A DNA stretch of 64,000 nucleotides, taken from contig JAMZAV010005082.1 of assembly GCA_024449915.1 (NCBI GenBank), forward strand, positions 24,648 through 88,647, given 5' to 3'. A program made the translations under genes and the position numbers. Shown piece after piece: positions 22,205-34,748 of this stretch. The notes below the pieces were generated by a model. It saw only the letters and a program-made list of their open reading frames with translations. It was not told the origin of the DNA and did no database searches. This DNA comes from Sweltsa coloradensis. Taxonomy: Eukaryota; Arthropoda; Insecta; Plecoptera; Chloroperlidae. Position 1 is the first letter of the stretch. Every line of letters starts with the position of its first letter.

Positions 22205-23058
22205 AAAAAAAATCGATCAAAAAATTATTTCTCGTGAAAATCGCAATTTTACGATTTATTTCGATTTTTAAAATTTCTTAGTAACTCATACATGCTTTAT
22301 CCGATTGTAATGATTTTTTACAGAACCTTAATTTTATGAATTAATACATTCGTGTGAAATTTGAGCGCAATCGAAAAATTATTTCTCATGAAAATTGCAA
22401 TTTTAGGATATATTAAATTTTTAAAACATTCTTCGACTTATAACACCTACATGCTTTATCCGATTGTAATGATTTTTTCACAGAACCTTAATTTCATGCA
22501 TTTTTATTATCGTGTGAAATTTGAGCGCAATCAAACAATTATTTCTCTTAATAATTGCAATTTTACAATTTTGCTATGGTCTGGGATAATGCTAAGGCTT
22601 TACAATTTTCATTTTTTTTTTAAAGTGAAAGGTGTTTAAGATTAAAAACAATACATCTAAACATTTACCAGACGGATTTTATAATTTTTGTTTTGTTTGA
22701 TAAATATGATTTTTTCCCTTTGCATTGTTTGAAAATGTATGTTTTTTGTGAAAAACCTATATTTCCCATATTTTAAATAAAAAACTATAAATGTCATCAA
22801 AAAAGTGTCCGGTGAATTTGTCAGAATAAGACTTGTGAGCACATTAAAAAAGAAATTATCCTTTCATCTTAAAAACTGTAGAAGAAGTAGGAACAATTGT
22901 TAGCAAATGTGCTAGAATAAAAGTTTTGAGGTAATAACATTTAAAGTTTATTTATGTTGTTTTTTGGTAAAACAACAGAAAATCCGCATAACACATGGCA
23001 ACTCAATGCACCAATTACGCTCATCCAACAACGCGGCGGGACTTAAGCGTTTTCCTAG
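22205..23058 (+). mobile_element. HINE-like element, 5'-truncated, with extra internal segment
   Basis: Repeated blocks AAATCGCAATTTTACG, CATGCTTTATCCGATTGTAATG and TGAGCGCAATCGA identify the GATTCCATTTC subfamily. The 3' end is complete: ACGCTCATCCAACAACGCGG then TTAAGCGTTTTCCTAG|T. A middle segment (22620-22925) not present in the shorter copies is reverse-complementary to 33045-33425, so both copies derive from a longer parent. Confidence 0.65.
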
Positions 23059-23783
23059 TGTTATTAATACATTGTTTTTGTAAATACTACTATTTCAAAC
23101 ATTACTTAACACTAGTTCATTGATGTTTCTGCACTTTGTAATGAAATTTATTTAGTTGTCCTGGTTTGTAAATCAGTGTTTAACTGAATAGGATGTTAAA
23201 TAAATACACAAATAAAAAATCAGTGAAAAATTAAGTATAGGGTCTACTTAATAATCAAACTAAATGTTACGGATGATAATATCACTTGCAGAAACTTTTG
23301 AAACGAAATTTGATCATTGTATGTGTGTAATCTATGTTTGTACATAATGTACGTGCATAAGTGTATAAAACAAGCAATCACCTTTTTTGTCTATTTTTAA
23401 CAATGTTATGGTTTTATTTCGAATAACGAGAGCTTCAGATGACGTCGAAGCAACTGTCATGGTCATACAAATATTTGTATTTATATGTTTAAAGTCAAAT
23501 GAATGTGTAAAGCCTAATGAAATAATTAAGAGGCGGTGGCTAGAATAAGGGCACATAAGCAGAAACCTTGTTTTGAGGAAACCGCATTTGAAGTTTTTAT
23601 TTCATCATACAGATTACAAGGAGCCAACTGAAATACTATTAACTACATTTACAGGTATATTTATCTCTTCTTTAAAAGGGAAAGTCTACAATTTATTTTG
23701 TAAAATTATTTTTGATTACGTAATTAATTTTATATAAATGTGTGTTATGTGCCCTTTTCCCGTCAAACGGGTTCTTATGTATA
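23059..23783. other. AT-rich spacer
   Basis: Nothing recognised. Confidence 0.4.
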
Positions 23784-24406
23784 CTAGGAAGATTTGCAAA
23801 CGCTTTTTCAGGCGCATTGTTGGATGAGCGAGATTTTTTTTTTAAACGAAAAGAGCGTAAAATTGCGATTTTATGAGAAATAATTTTTCGATTACGCTCA
23901 AATTTTCCACGAATATATAAATTCATAAAGTTAAGGTTCTGTGGAAAAATCATTACAATCGGATAAAGCATGTAGGTGTTATAAGCCAAAGAAATTTAAA
24001 AAATCGGAAATAAACGGAAAATTGCGATTTTCATGAAAAATAATTTTTTAATTGCGCTCAAATTACACACGAATATATAAATTCATAAAATAAAGGTTCT
24101 GTGAAAAAATCATTACAATCGAATTAAGCATGTAGGTCTAAGAAAGTCGAAGAATTAGTTAAAAATCGAAAAAATCGTAAAATTGCGATTTTCACAAGAA
24201 ATAATTTTTTTATTGCGCTCAAAAACGTGTCAGTTTTATGTTCAAAGATTTCAAAGGCCTCCAGAAAATTTCATCGCAATTGGAGTATCGGTATAGCCGG
24301 AATCGTGTATAAACACACAAAAATACAGAAAGAAAAAAATGGAAAAAAAAATCCGTTTTTTTTTTTTTCAGTGTAGTGGAATGGAATCTTCGCTTCACTC
24401 ATCCAA
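23784..24406 (-). mobile_element. HINE-like element, GCTTCG-tail subtype
   Basis: Read on the minus strand it starts TTGGATGAGTGAAGCGAAGA (24406) and ends at CTAG (23784). The inverse of its 3' end reads CTAGGAAGATTTGCAAACGC then TTTTTCAGGCGCATTGTTGG, so this subtype has a longer tail after the stem than 2074-2885. The interior has three ATTGCGATTTT / CATGTAGGT blocks. Confidence 0.7.
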
Positions 24407-25106
24407 TTAAAACCTATATATCTTACAAAATATCATGTTCATTTTATTGAAATTAATTTTGTTATGTTATCCACCTTTAAAGCTAACGCATTATGATCAT
24501 ACATGTTATTGACATCATATCTGTAAACAATGGCATCAGCGACTTCTTTGAGACTCCTCACTCATCTAGCCATTCTTATCTTTAGACGTGATTTGCATAT
24601 TATTTTGTAAGTATTAACTTTAATCGTAACTATATCCATATTATTAATGTTTCACTTTTATCAATTGTTAAGTATTAACAAAAAAATTAGCTAAAATACA
24701 ACACAAAACAACAGAGCTAAATTTTGCAAACAGCTGACACGAGATTGTTCCATGTGCTGCCGTGACCTCTATTTTCATAGTACGGAACTAAAATTTGGAG
24801 GGCTTAAATAGAAAGAAGGGAGGTTCATTCAAACCGATTTTCACAAAAAGGGCACAAAAAGGGCCCATGTGACAGGCCCCGGCCCCACCGTATTTGGAAA
24901 TAATAATTTTTGCCTTGAAGATTATTAAGCGTAATTTATATGTCGTTAATTAGATAAGAAGAAGGCTTTCAATCAAACCACCATTTTTTGTGTGGTCCGA
25001 AATGGCCGCCGAGAAGTGTCGAAAGTTCGTTCAAACTTGGTAGAATTCAACTCTACTAGATACTGCGCCGCCAAAGCCTTACAGAAAGTGAATTTAACTT
25101 GATTTA
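24407..25106. other. Unrecognised spacer left of long-TIR element
   Basis: No gene. The sequence immediately left of the element's presumed terminus ends in GATTTAAC, the left copy of the target duplication. Confidence 0.4.
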
Positions 25107-26079
25107 ACCAGAGTCGATAAAGAAGTTTCCCCGTTTAGAGGAGTAAAAAATATTGAAATTTCACTTTTAGGTGCACAAACCGTATAACAAGCTGAAAATT
25201 TAACCAAGTGTTCTTAACACCCTGATTAAACTACTGTGCAAAATTACCCGAAATCACTTTAGCGGAAAAGGGTTAAAAAAAATGGCAAACGGGTAACTTT
25301 TCAAAAAAAGGGAAAGTTTTGTAACATCATTAAGGAATAGCTGGAAGCTGATCGTCCGGACAAAACTGCACATACCTTGTTTTTAACACTACTTTTTAAT
25401 ATCCATAAACATAATCAAAAGCAAAGACCAACAATTTTAGTTTTATATAGTCTGTTTTACACATAAATAGACCCCGAAATGCATTTTTAAACCGTTTCGC
25501 AATATTTCAATCTCATTCTTCAGACGAAATGTGTAGACTTGTCTAAAGCTTATCCAGAAATTGAGCCATCTATGTGTCTGCTTCGATAAAAAAAATTGGG
25601 CCATTGAAAAACGGACATTTAAGAACATTGATTGTACACTCGATGCTTTATTGTCCACTTTTCCCGCCAAATGTAAACATTGCTAAATTTGAATTTGGAA
25701 CATTACATACTCCGCCAACTAGTAACATTTGTTATTAAACTCCACAAATACAACAATTTAACATGAAATATTAGTTATAATATCATAAAACCTGTTCAAA
25801 ATAAAATGGAACCCTACAAAATAAATCACAAAATATGCACTGTACTCGTTTTTACATTAGCATCATATGACTACATACAAATTTATACACTCTCTTGATA
25901 ATTCATTAAATTATTTATAGCCTTATAAAGACTAAAAAGGCTAAAAAGGCTTATAATGGGCAACTTCAATGATTTATGGTGTCTTTAGTGCAAAGTCATA
26001 CAAACACTTGCAAAATCACGTCAGTTTCGGTTTACAATGTGGTGTGTGTTTACATGTCAACAAGTGAAAACGAACGCAA

Positions 26080-26935
26080 ACGAGTGAGCGCAGCGAACGG
26101 AGTGATCTCAATTCAACTTAAACGGCCCTTATCGTTATCCTGCGTGTGTGTGTGTGTACGTTGAAAATCAGCCGAATCGCTGAACAGATTGCGCTGAAAT
26201 TTTAAACAGACATCCTGTACGAGTTTATTGAGAACTGCTAACAAAATCAGCAAGATTCATTGCGATTTAAACCTACAAGAAATGATAAACTGAAAAATAG
26301 ACTTCCAATGTTAGAAATTATTTTAACGACAATGTTTTAGATTTTGAAAAGATATTTTTGTTTTGTTATTCGCCTGGCCGTGAAATGCCGTGCCCATGCA
26401 AGGTCTATCAAATGTTGAACGTCAAGGTACTCCCAAATTTCGCTCGTAGATTGAGTAAACCTTGCAATATTTACACGTATTTCGTACTGGCTATGTTTTC
26501 CATAGTATTGTCACAGATGATAGACTACACTGCGTTATATGCATTTCAAAACATGTTTAATAATTTTTTAAATACAATCTGGAGTTACAAAATCTTTCCC
26601 GACCAGGGGATTGAACCCACGTCTCCCACATTTAGGCTATCAGGGCGCTTTAGCACACTAGACTTGGGAAACGCCAAAGTCGTTGTTAGACGAGTGAGCG
26701 AGTCATGTGGTGAGTACCCGGGAACATTTGCATTTAAGTTTGATAATTATATTCGTATAAATAATAGTTTTTTTAAGTTAAGTTGGTATAAGCGCGTCAA
26801 CTGTAAGGCCATAATGCTCCACTCTAGCCTATGATAGGCTAGGAAGGCCTAAGGTAGGGGAAGAAAAGTAATGTAACCGGGTACTCAACACATGGCTCAC
26901 TCACTCGTTTAACAACGACTTTGGCGTTTCCCTAG
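26080..26935 (+). mobile_element. GAGTGAGCG-type HINE-like element inside the long-TIR transposon
   Basis: The 5' end is ACGAGTGAGCGCAGCGAACG. The 3' end is ACTCGTTTAACAACGACTTT, then GGCGTTTCCCTAG|T, with the stem AACG...CGTT. Within it, 26668-26935 is bounded by two facing copies of that same 3' end, and 26595-26665 is a minus-strand tRNA-like SINE head. The other copy of the long-TIR transposon lacks this insertion at the matching place (about 43240-43270). 30499-31358 is an inverted copy of the whole unit. Confidence 0.65.
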
Positions 26936-26937
26936 TC

Positions 26938-27358
26938 TTCTACCTCGCCACAAATGAAACAGTTGATATTCCAATCAAATTTAGGTGATTCATTCCGAGC
27001 AAGGCGTTAAGACTCGGTTGGTACATTGTACGTAGGGCCTTCTTCAGATAAACGTTTTTTTGCTCTTTCACGTTTGCGTGAGTCTGTATAAACAGTTCTA
27101 CATTTTTGGTGAAATTTATATGGGAAACTGTCAACTGTACTTTTTCGGTATTCAAGAACTTTAATAGCCACATCGTCCTGCATATCTTCACACGATTTTA
27201 TAAGTTTAACAAAGCCTTTCTTAGTCAAAATTGTTTTACATTCTGTGGAACTTAATGGGCCTTCCTTGCCATCACAAAAAACACACTCGATAGTTGTGTG
27301 AAATGTTGGTTCGCTCGCCGACGAAGGACCTGGGATTGCAAAATCGTCCTTGTCACCT
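26938..27358 (-). pseudogene. Relict zinc-cluster exon of the long-TIR transposon
   Basis: A minus-strand frame opens after a possible acceptor (AAAATAG|GTGACAAG, 27359) and reads IECVFCDGKEGPLSS, KKGFVKLIKSCEDMQDDVAI, SFPYKFHQKCRTVYTDSRKR, a TAA stop (near 27008), then NCFICGEV. CxxC, HxxC and a second CxxC spaced this way suggest a zinc-binding domain. I recall similar FHxxCRxxYTNSR modules in uncharacterised invertebrate proteins, which I cannot confirm. The stop and the nearby insertion make it non-functional. A distorted counterpart lies at 43270-43520 in the second copy. It is not the transposase catalytic domain. Confidence 0.5.
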
Positions 27359-28439
27359 ATTTTAACAATTGTGTGAGTTTTGTGTGTTAAATGTATAAAT
27401 CATTAGTGGTATATTATTATACATTGCAGTCAGTACTCACCCATTTCCAGGTTATGTTGTACGAGTTTTCATGATTTACATTAAAAGAATATAGTAAAAC
27501 AATAGGCACAAAACATTCGTATACTACAATAAAACTTCCACAAAATTAGTAAAATAACACAATAATCTGGCACCGAGTTACAAAATACTGAACGAACTGT
27601 CCTGTTCGAAATATCTACCAGGACTGAACTGATATTGACCTTTAGTAAAGCTCTTGCACCCTTCCACCAATTCATTTTTGTATTTGTAATTATTTACAAT
27701 AACTTGAGTAGAGTTGAGCATACGGTCGTTTAGGTTTAAGTATGTTGGAGCAGATAACGCTTAATACGAATGAGAAGATGCGGTAAAGAAACGAGACCAC
27801 ACATATTTCTGTGGAGGGGCTCACTTAAACACACGTAATCAAATTTTAGTAGTATTTTTATTATTTTATTATTTTAGTAGTATTTAGTAGTATTTATATT
27901 TTAGTAGTAAATAACTGTAAACACAGAATAGATGAGCAATCATAACATAGCTGGATCGTACAGTCGCGTCAATTTTTTTGCGTTGTGTGCATGTATTAAT
28001 TTTAAGCCAAAGGGGTAAGGAGCTGAACAAGTGGACAATGACATGAAAATTATGGCAAATATTTGTGTAAAGAAATACATATAGTGCTTTTGGTGTTATT
28101 AACAATGTTATCGTCATTAAAAATCACAATAAACATGAATATTTTAAAACTATTATAGCACACAGCAACATTTAAATAACACACAGCATAGCTCTAAAAC
28201 TAACAATCAATTTACCATGTTGATACTTTATAGTCTTAATTATTTTTTTTTTTTTTTTTAAACGAAGGATATGTGTAAATTTGACATAATTTTACAAAAA
28301 ATAAATTTAATTTTATATACTTACGTTTCTATGTCAAGATTGTTTATTGTATAAAAAAGGAGATTCTAAAGCAAAATTGGACGAAATTGTGAACTAAAAT
28401 ATATATATTTTTCGCTTTTTGCCGTTTTTACAAATTTAT

Positions 28440-28585
28440 TATATTTTTGGACCTTTTCCGCTTAAGTAATTTCGGGTAATTTTGCACCACACTTGTGTGG
28501 GCCTAAGGAAGGTTTGGTTAAAAAATCAGCTTGTTATACGGTTTGTGCACCTAAAAGTAAAATTTCAATATTATGGTTACTCCTC
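28440..28585 (-). repeat. Extra internal copy of the transposon terminus
   Basis: GCTTGTTATACGGTTTGTGC, CACCTAAAAGT, AATTTCAATATT and ACTCCTC reproduce the outermost left terminus (25136-25215) in inverse orientation, about 820 bases inside the right end. The distorted second copy has the same arrangement at 45005-45120. The duplication is therefore part of the element rather than a local accident. Confidence 0.7.
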
Positions 28586-29404
28586 CATTATAAGCCTTTT
28601 TAGCCTTTGTAGTCTTAACTCTTTATAAGGCTATTAATAACTTCATGAATTGTTGAGAGAGTGTATAAATTTGTAATTTGTATGAAATCATGTGATGCTG
28701 ATTTTCTATGTAAAGAACGAGTACAGTGCATATTTTATGATTTATTTTGTAGGGTTCCATTTTATTTTGAACAGGTTTTATGATAATTTAACTTATATTT
28801 AATGTTAAATTGTTGTATTTGTGGAGTTTAATAACAAATGTTACTAAGTTGGCGGAGTATGTAATGTTCCAAATTCAAATTTAGAAATGTTTACATTTGG
28901 CGGGGAAAAGTGGACAATAAAGCATCGAGTGTACAATCAATGTTCTTAAATGTCCGTTTTTCAATGGCCCAATTTTTTTTTTATCGAAGCAGACACATAG
29001 ATGGCTCAATTTCTGGATAATCTTTAGACAAGTCTACACATTTCGTCTGAAGAATGAGATTGAAATATTGCGAAACGGTTTAAAAATGCATTTCGGGTTC
29101 TATTTATGTGTAAAACAGACTATATAAAACTAAAATTGTTGGTCTTTGCTTTTGATTATGTTTATGGATATTAAAAATTAGTGTTAAAAACAAGGTATGT
29201 GCAGTTTTGTCCAGACGATCAGCTTCCAGCTATTCCTTAATGATGTTACAAAACTTTCCCTTTTTTTGAAAAGTTACCCGTTTACCATTTTTTTTAACCC
29301 TTTTCCGCTAAAGTGATTTTGGGTAATTTTGCACAGTAGTTTAATCAGGGTGTTGAGAACACTTGGTTAAATTTTCAGCTTGTTATACGGTTTGTGCACC
29401 TAAC

Positions 29405-30105
29405 TTCTTTATTTGAAGAGCTAGAGCAAATTCGTTACAGGCCTAGTTGGGAGGTCCCCTAACTCCCAAGTCAAAACCGAATCTAACGTCCTGCGCGCTC
29501 CAATGTGAAACTAAGAAAAGCAATGCACGCTAAATACGGTCAGTAGATTATCGATGTGCAGTGACGCTGAAATCAACAAATGACAGACGAAACGTATAAC
29601 TTCATTTTTATTTCAATCATATTAGCCCTGGGCCCTAGTCTTTTAAAACGATTTAATTTTTATTTATTATTGTACTATAAAGTGTTGCGCAGGCGTCACT
29701 GACATTTTCGTGCGAAATAAATTGAGATATGCCTTGTTTAGTGTAGCGTAGGCCCAAGGCCACAATACAGTTTTCAGACGTAAGTACGCCCTTGGCAATA
29801 AAATCGAAACCTTAAGCAATCCTGATTGTCGGCCTAGGTCCTAGGCTTAGGTCTACTACATAAGAAATATCCTCATCAATAAAGAGAGTTTGCTTTATGC
29901 GTAAACATTCGCCAAAATTCGATCGTATTTAATATTTTGACGTTTCACGCCATTTGTCGTCACTACTAGTAGAAAAGTGAAGTAGTTTTATTGAAGTAGT
30001 TCCATCAATCGTCACACAGAGTCGCGCGGAACGTTAGATTCCCAACGCCAAAAACCGACTTTTTATTTAACCCAGGGCGGTATAGGGAGTTGGAGGACCT
30101 CCCCT
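29405..30105. repeat. 0.7-kb insertion in right arm with facing ends
   Basis: It interrupts the right arm just short of its terminus. Its ends contain similar words in opposite orientation: CTAGTTGGGAGGTCCCCTAA near 29440 and GGAGTTGGAGGACCTCCCCT near 30090. It is less AT-rich than its surroundings. No protein is recognised. Confidence 0.45.
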
Positions 30106-30498
30106 ACGGGGAAACTATTTTATCGACTCTGATTTAACTGTGTAATACAGAAGGCAGTGATGAATTCAAATATTTTTAAACATATTTTCAACAGAAACGG
30201 AGTGCGATATCTCTCGGCAATGGAAGAGAACTGTGCAGAGAACTTCTCTGTCGACTCTCGAAGCCGACGTCAAGCTAGCGCGTTCTACCGGCTGTCCGAG
30301 ACATGAGCGTCCAAATCAATAAAGACGTCACGCAACTGGACTTGCCATTAGCAAAGAAGAAATTGACTCCAAACAAATTTGGCTCATGTAGTAACTAAAT
30401 TACACCAATACAACATAGGCTCATACTTGAACAAAATAACACGGAAATGATTATAGCTTTTTATAATAATGTTTTGGTAGACCTATGATTTGATTATA

Positions 30499-31358
30499 CT
30501 AGGAAAACGCAAAAGTCGATGTTAGACGAGTGAGTGAACCATGTGTTGAGTACACGGTAACATTACTTTTTTCCCCTACCTTAGGCCTTTCTAGCCTATC
30601 TTAGGCTACAGTGGCGCATTATGGCCTTACAGTTGACGCGCCCTTATACCAACTAAACTTTAAAACCGTATTATGTATACGAATATAATTATCAAACTTC
30701 GCTCACTTATCTAACAACGACTTTTGCGTTTCCCTAGTCTAGTTTACTAAGGCGCCCTTAAAGCCGAAATGTGGGAGACGTGGGTTCAATCCCCTGGTCG
30801 GGAAAGATTTTGTAATTATTTCTGGATTGTATTTTAAAAATTATTAAAAATGTTTTGAAATGCATATAACGCAGTGTAGTCCATCATCTGTGATAATACT
30901 AAGGAAAACATAGCCAGTACGAAATACGTGAAAATATTGCAAGGTTTACTCAATCTACGAGCGGAATTTGGTGGTACCTTGTCGTTCAACATTCGATAGA
31001 TCTTGCATGGGCACGGCATTTCTCAGCCAGGTAAATAATAAACAAAACATATTTTTTCTAAATCAAAACCATTGTCGTTAAACTAATTCCTACTCATAGG
31101 CATATTTTCAGTTTATTATTTCTTGAAGGTTTAAATTGAAATGGATTGTGCTCATTTTGTTAGCAGTTCTCAGTTTCCTGGACACGGATGTCTGTTTAAA
31201 ATTTCAGCTCAATCTATTTGGCCGTTCGGCCGTATGAGCCCGGACAGACATACATACAGACAAACATTTAACATACATTTAACATACAGACAATGCTCAC
31301 GGCCAAGGCCCGATCGAGTAGCGTTATAAAGACTTGGTTTGCTGCGCTTACTCGTCTA
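30499..31358 (-). mobile_element. GAGTGAGCG-type HINE-like element, inverted copy of 26080-26935
   Basis: It begins CTAGGAAAACGCAAAAGTCG and ends GCGCTTACTCGTCTA. The interior is reverse-complementary to 26080-26935, including the tRNA-like head (30735-30810), the GATTTAAAC-like block and a facing pair of 3' ends (30499-30738). Conservation of this odd arrangement in two copies shows it was mobile as a unit. Confidence 0.65.
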
Positions 31359-31857
31359 AAAATTCACTGGTTAGTAAGTTAATCTAAGCCATAGATATCT
31401 TAACACCTATAGTAGGCTAGATTAGCAGTCTCCTATACCTCCGCACCAAGGTCTGCTGGATCTCCGCCTAGCGGAGGATCGTCTAACTCTCTAGGTTAGG
31501 TCGTCGCAGCAGCGAATTAGAAGCCATCTTGGTGCCTAATTCTAGAGCGGGAATGTAGTAACTAGTACTTATTCACGCACTTTGCATACTAGTGAGTTTA
31601 TTACCTAAAACACTGAAGGCTGTCAACGACTTTCAATACCACGTTAGTAATCAGGATGAATGCCACTATAACGTCATATAGTGGTTATGTTTGGACATGT
31701 CGTCGTTTTCCTTTAAAACTCGCATTTCTCGGCGACATAGTAATTTTTCACACGCCAGCTTGAAAAATACCGTCATTTACAAGTGTTTTTATGATTATGT
31801 GTAGACACTATTATTATCACATGTGTTGCTTTGGGCACAAGGCATATTGGTAATAAA
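31359..31857. other. Spacer with a dispersed CCGCCTAGCGGAGG palindrome
   Basis: 31430-31520 (GGATCTCCGCCTAGCGGAGG, AGGTTAGGTCGTCGCA) is reverse-similar to 35555-35650, marking another dispersed repeat. No gene is seen. Confidence 0.45.
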
Positions 31858-34012
31858 CTAGGAAGCTTCGCAAACGCTTTTTCAGGCGCGTTGTTGGATG
31901 AGCGTAATTGTTTAAGGGGTTATTTCACTGAAAATGTATGAAAAACCAGCAATTTTGCATTATTATTGTTTTCATTGCTTTTAAGTTTACTTTTTTATTG
32001 GATGAGCGAAGCGAAGACTTCAATTTCACTGACCCCCAAAAAATTTAGCTCGGGTGTTTTTTTTTTTGTTTGTTTTTTTTTTGTTTGTTTTTCTGTCTGT
32101 TTGTTAACTCTCTACCAGGCAAACGGCATATCCGATCTTGATGAAAATTTGACAGGACCTTCGAAATCTCTGAACTTAGAGGTGTATTGTTTTTGGGTAC
32201 AATCGAAGAAATATTTCTCATGAATATAGTACTTTTACGATTTTTTCGATTTTTAGTGCGATATTTTCGTGACATTTGGGCCAATTCTGACCAAACGGGT
32301 GGGGCTACAACGTTCATAGACACCCAACGATATTATACATGGACATTAAGGTTATGGTAATGTAGTACCCTTTGAAAGAAAAAGTTGAAAAAGTTAGCCA
32401 GAATCCATAGAAATAAAGCTTTTAATATAAGATTTTTAATTTTTTGTGCGATATTTTCGTGCCATTTGGGCCAATTCTGACCAAACGGGTGGAGCTACAA
32501 CGTTCATATTATACATGGACATTAAGGTTATAGTGATGTAGTACCTTTTGAAAGAAAAAGTTGAAAAAGCTAGCCAGAATCCATAGAAATAAAGCTTTTA
32601 ATATATAAGTTTTTTCGGTAAATAATACCAATTGACAAGAAACAATAGAAACTTGACAACAATCACCTTCAATGCGTAGGCAGCAAAACAAAGCACTTGC
32701 AAAAATAAAGATATCTCACGCAAACTAAAAATTTTAAAAAGCTCATCCATCAACGCGGCGGGACTTGAGCGTTTTCCTAGTTTAATGAATACATAAATTT
32801 ATTTTATGCTGATATAATGCTAAAAGCATAAAATGATTTTTTTTCTTGAGCACTGTATGCTATTTTACATGGGAAAATGGCTTACCAGTACTGATATTTG
32901 GCCTAATCTAGGGCTGTATAGAGTGTTATTTATAACATTTTTAGTCAATTTTAAAGAAGCCTAGATTAACAGGTTATAAAAGGCCCAGTGAATTCATGTA
33001 AAAATAAACTAACTGAACCTTTAGGCTATATTACACTCAAATTTACCAAAAAAAAACAACATAAATAAACTTTTAATGCTATTATCTCAAAACTTTTATT
33101 CTAGCATTTTTTTCCTACTTCTTCTACAGTTTAATATAATTTTTAGTAGGAATTAAGTTCCGTATAATTTATTTTTTGATATGCTCACAAGTCTTATTCT
33201 GAAAAATTTATTAGACAAATTTTTGATGAGATTTATAGTTTTTTAATTAAAATATAGGAAATATAGATTTGTTACAAAAAAACATACATTTTCCAACAAT
33301 GCAAAGGAAAAAAATCATATTTATCAAACAAAACGAAAATTATAAAATCCGTCTAGTGAATGTTTAGATGTATTGTTTTATTAATCTAAAACACCTTTCA
33401 CTTTAAAAAATAAATGAAAATTATAAAAGCCTTAGCATTTTTATCAAAACGCTGTTTAAATCGTAAAATTGCAATTATTATGAGAAATAATTGTTTGATT
33501 GCGATCAAATTTCACACGAATATATGTCTATAAAATTAAGATTATGTGAAAAATTATTACAATCAAATAAAGCATGTAGGTGTTATATGTCAAAGAATGT
33601 TTTAAAAATTTAAAAAATCACAAATTTGCAATTTTCATAAGAAATAATTTTTCGATTGCGCTCAAATTTCACACGAATATATGAATTCATAAAATTAAGG
33701 TTCTGTGAAAAAATCATTTCCATCGGATAAAGCATGTAGATGTTATAAGTCGCAGAAAGTTTTTAAAAATTGAAAAAAATCGTAAAATTGCGATTTTCGT
33801 GAGAAAAATTTTTTCGATTGCGCTAAAAAACGTGGCAGTTCTAAGTTCAGGGATTTCGAAGGCCTCCATTAATTTCAGCGCAATTGGAGTATCGGTTTAG
33901 CCGGAATCGTGTTAGTTGACAGACAAAAATACGAAAAAAAATGAAAAAAAACATTCCGGATTTTTTTCTCCTGTGTAGTGAAATGAAATCTTCGCTACGC
34001 TCATCCAATTAT
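31858..34012 (-). mobile_element. Long HINE-like element with a nested copy
   Basis: On the minus strand the 5' end TTGGATGAGCGTAGCGAAGA is at 34012 and the 3' end (stem, GCGAAGCTTCCTAG) at 31858. A second element (31998-32780, plus) sits inside it. The remaining interior includes 33045-33425, shared in inverse with 22620-22925. This may be the least-deleted copy here, but no Rep/helicase ORF is visible. Confidence 0.55.
31998..32780 (+). mobile_element. Nested HINE-like element, GACTTCAATTTC subfamily
   Basis: The 5' end is TTGGATGAGCGAAGCGAAGA. The interior contains two tandem blocks of GCGATATTTTCGTG...TGGGCCAATTCTGACC (about 32258 and 32448). The 3' end has ATCCATCAACGCGGCGGGA, then GAGCGTTTTCCTAG|T. 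Confidence 0.7.
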
Positions 34013-34026
34013 CAGAAACAGGCTTT

Positions 34027-34638
34027 TTGGATGAGCGTAGCGAGCGAAGCGAAGATTCCATTTCACTACACTAAAGAAAAAAATCCGGAATGTTTTTTTT
34101 CTTTCTTTCTTTCTTTTTTTTTGTATTTTTGTCTGTCTGTTAACACGATTCCGGCTAAACCGATACTCCGATTGCGATGAAATTTTATGGATGCCTTCGA
34201 AATCTCTGAACTAAGAACTGCCACCTTTTTGAGCGCAATCGAAAAATTATTTCTCATGAAAATCGCAATTTTACGATTTTTTTCGATTTTTTTTTAAATT
34301 TCTTCGACTTATAACTCCTACATGCTTTATCCGATTGTAATGATTTTTTCACAGAACCTTAATTTTAAGAATTAATATATTCGTGTAAAATTTGTGCGCA
34401 ATCGAATAATTATTTCTTATGAAAATTTCAATATTACGATTTTTTCCTTTTCTTAAATTACAATTAATTTAAAAAAATTAAGTTATTTTTTTATTTAATT
34501 TGATTTAATTTTTTAAAAAAAATTTCAACAAAGTTCTGATTTTTTCACAGAACAACAGAAAATCCGCATAACACATGGCAGCTCAATGCACCAATTACGC
34601 TCATCCAACAACGCGGCGGGACTTAAGCGTTTTCCTAG
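34027..34638 (+). mobile_element. HINE-like element, complete copy
   Basis: TTGGATGAGCGTAGCGAGCG at the 5' end, a C/T tract at 34100-34122, GTCTGTCTGTTAACACGATT, the GCGCAATCGA blocks, then CGCTCATCCAA, stem AACGC...GCGTT and CCTAG|T. It starts 14 bases after the oppositely oriented element ending at 34012, a head-to-head pair. Confidence 0.75.
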
Positions 34639-34748
34639 TAGAAATAAGATTTCAAAATCGTAAGATAAATTGCTCATGGATATCCTACACATCACACTAT
34701 AACAAACCCAAAGCTATAACATAGGGTATTTAATATTATTTAATTTTA

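Larger units (their letters stand above)
25107..30134. mobile_element. Long-inverted-repeat DNA transposon, probably hAT-like
   Basis: The left arm (about 25107-25968) and the right region (about 28585-29402 plus 30106-30134) are reverse complements over more than 800 bp. The ends read CAGAGTCGATAAA (left) and TTTTATCGACTCTG (right), flanked by ATTTAAC on both sides, a 7- or 8-bp target duplication. CAGAG-type ends with an 8-bp duplication suggest hAT, but no transposase core is visible. The interior holds a relict zinc-cluster exon (26938-27358), a HINE-like insertion (26080-26935) and an extra copy of the terminal sequence (28440-28585). A 0.7-kb insertion (about 29405-30105) interrupts the last 50 bases of the right arm. 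A second, heavily distorted copy lies at 41280-46040. Confidence 0.7.

Noticed and set aside
26358..26834. 158-residue plus-strand open frame, the longest in that area
   Set aside because: It runs through a tRNA-like SINE head and into the 3'-end sequence of a HINE-like element. The inverted copy at 30.5-31.3 kb does not keep the frame.
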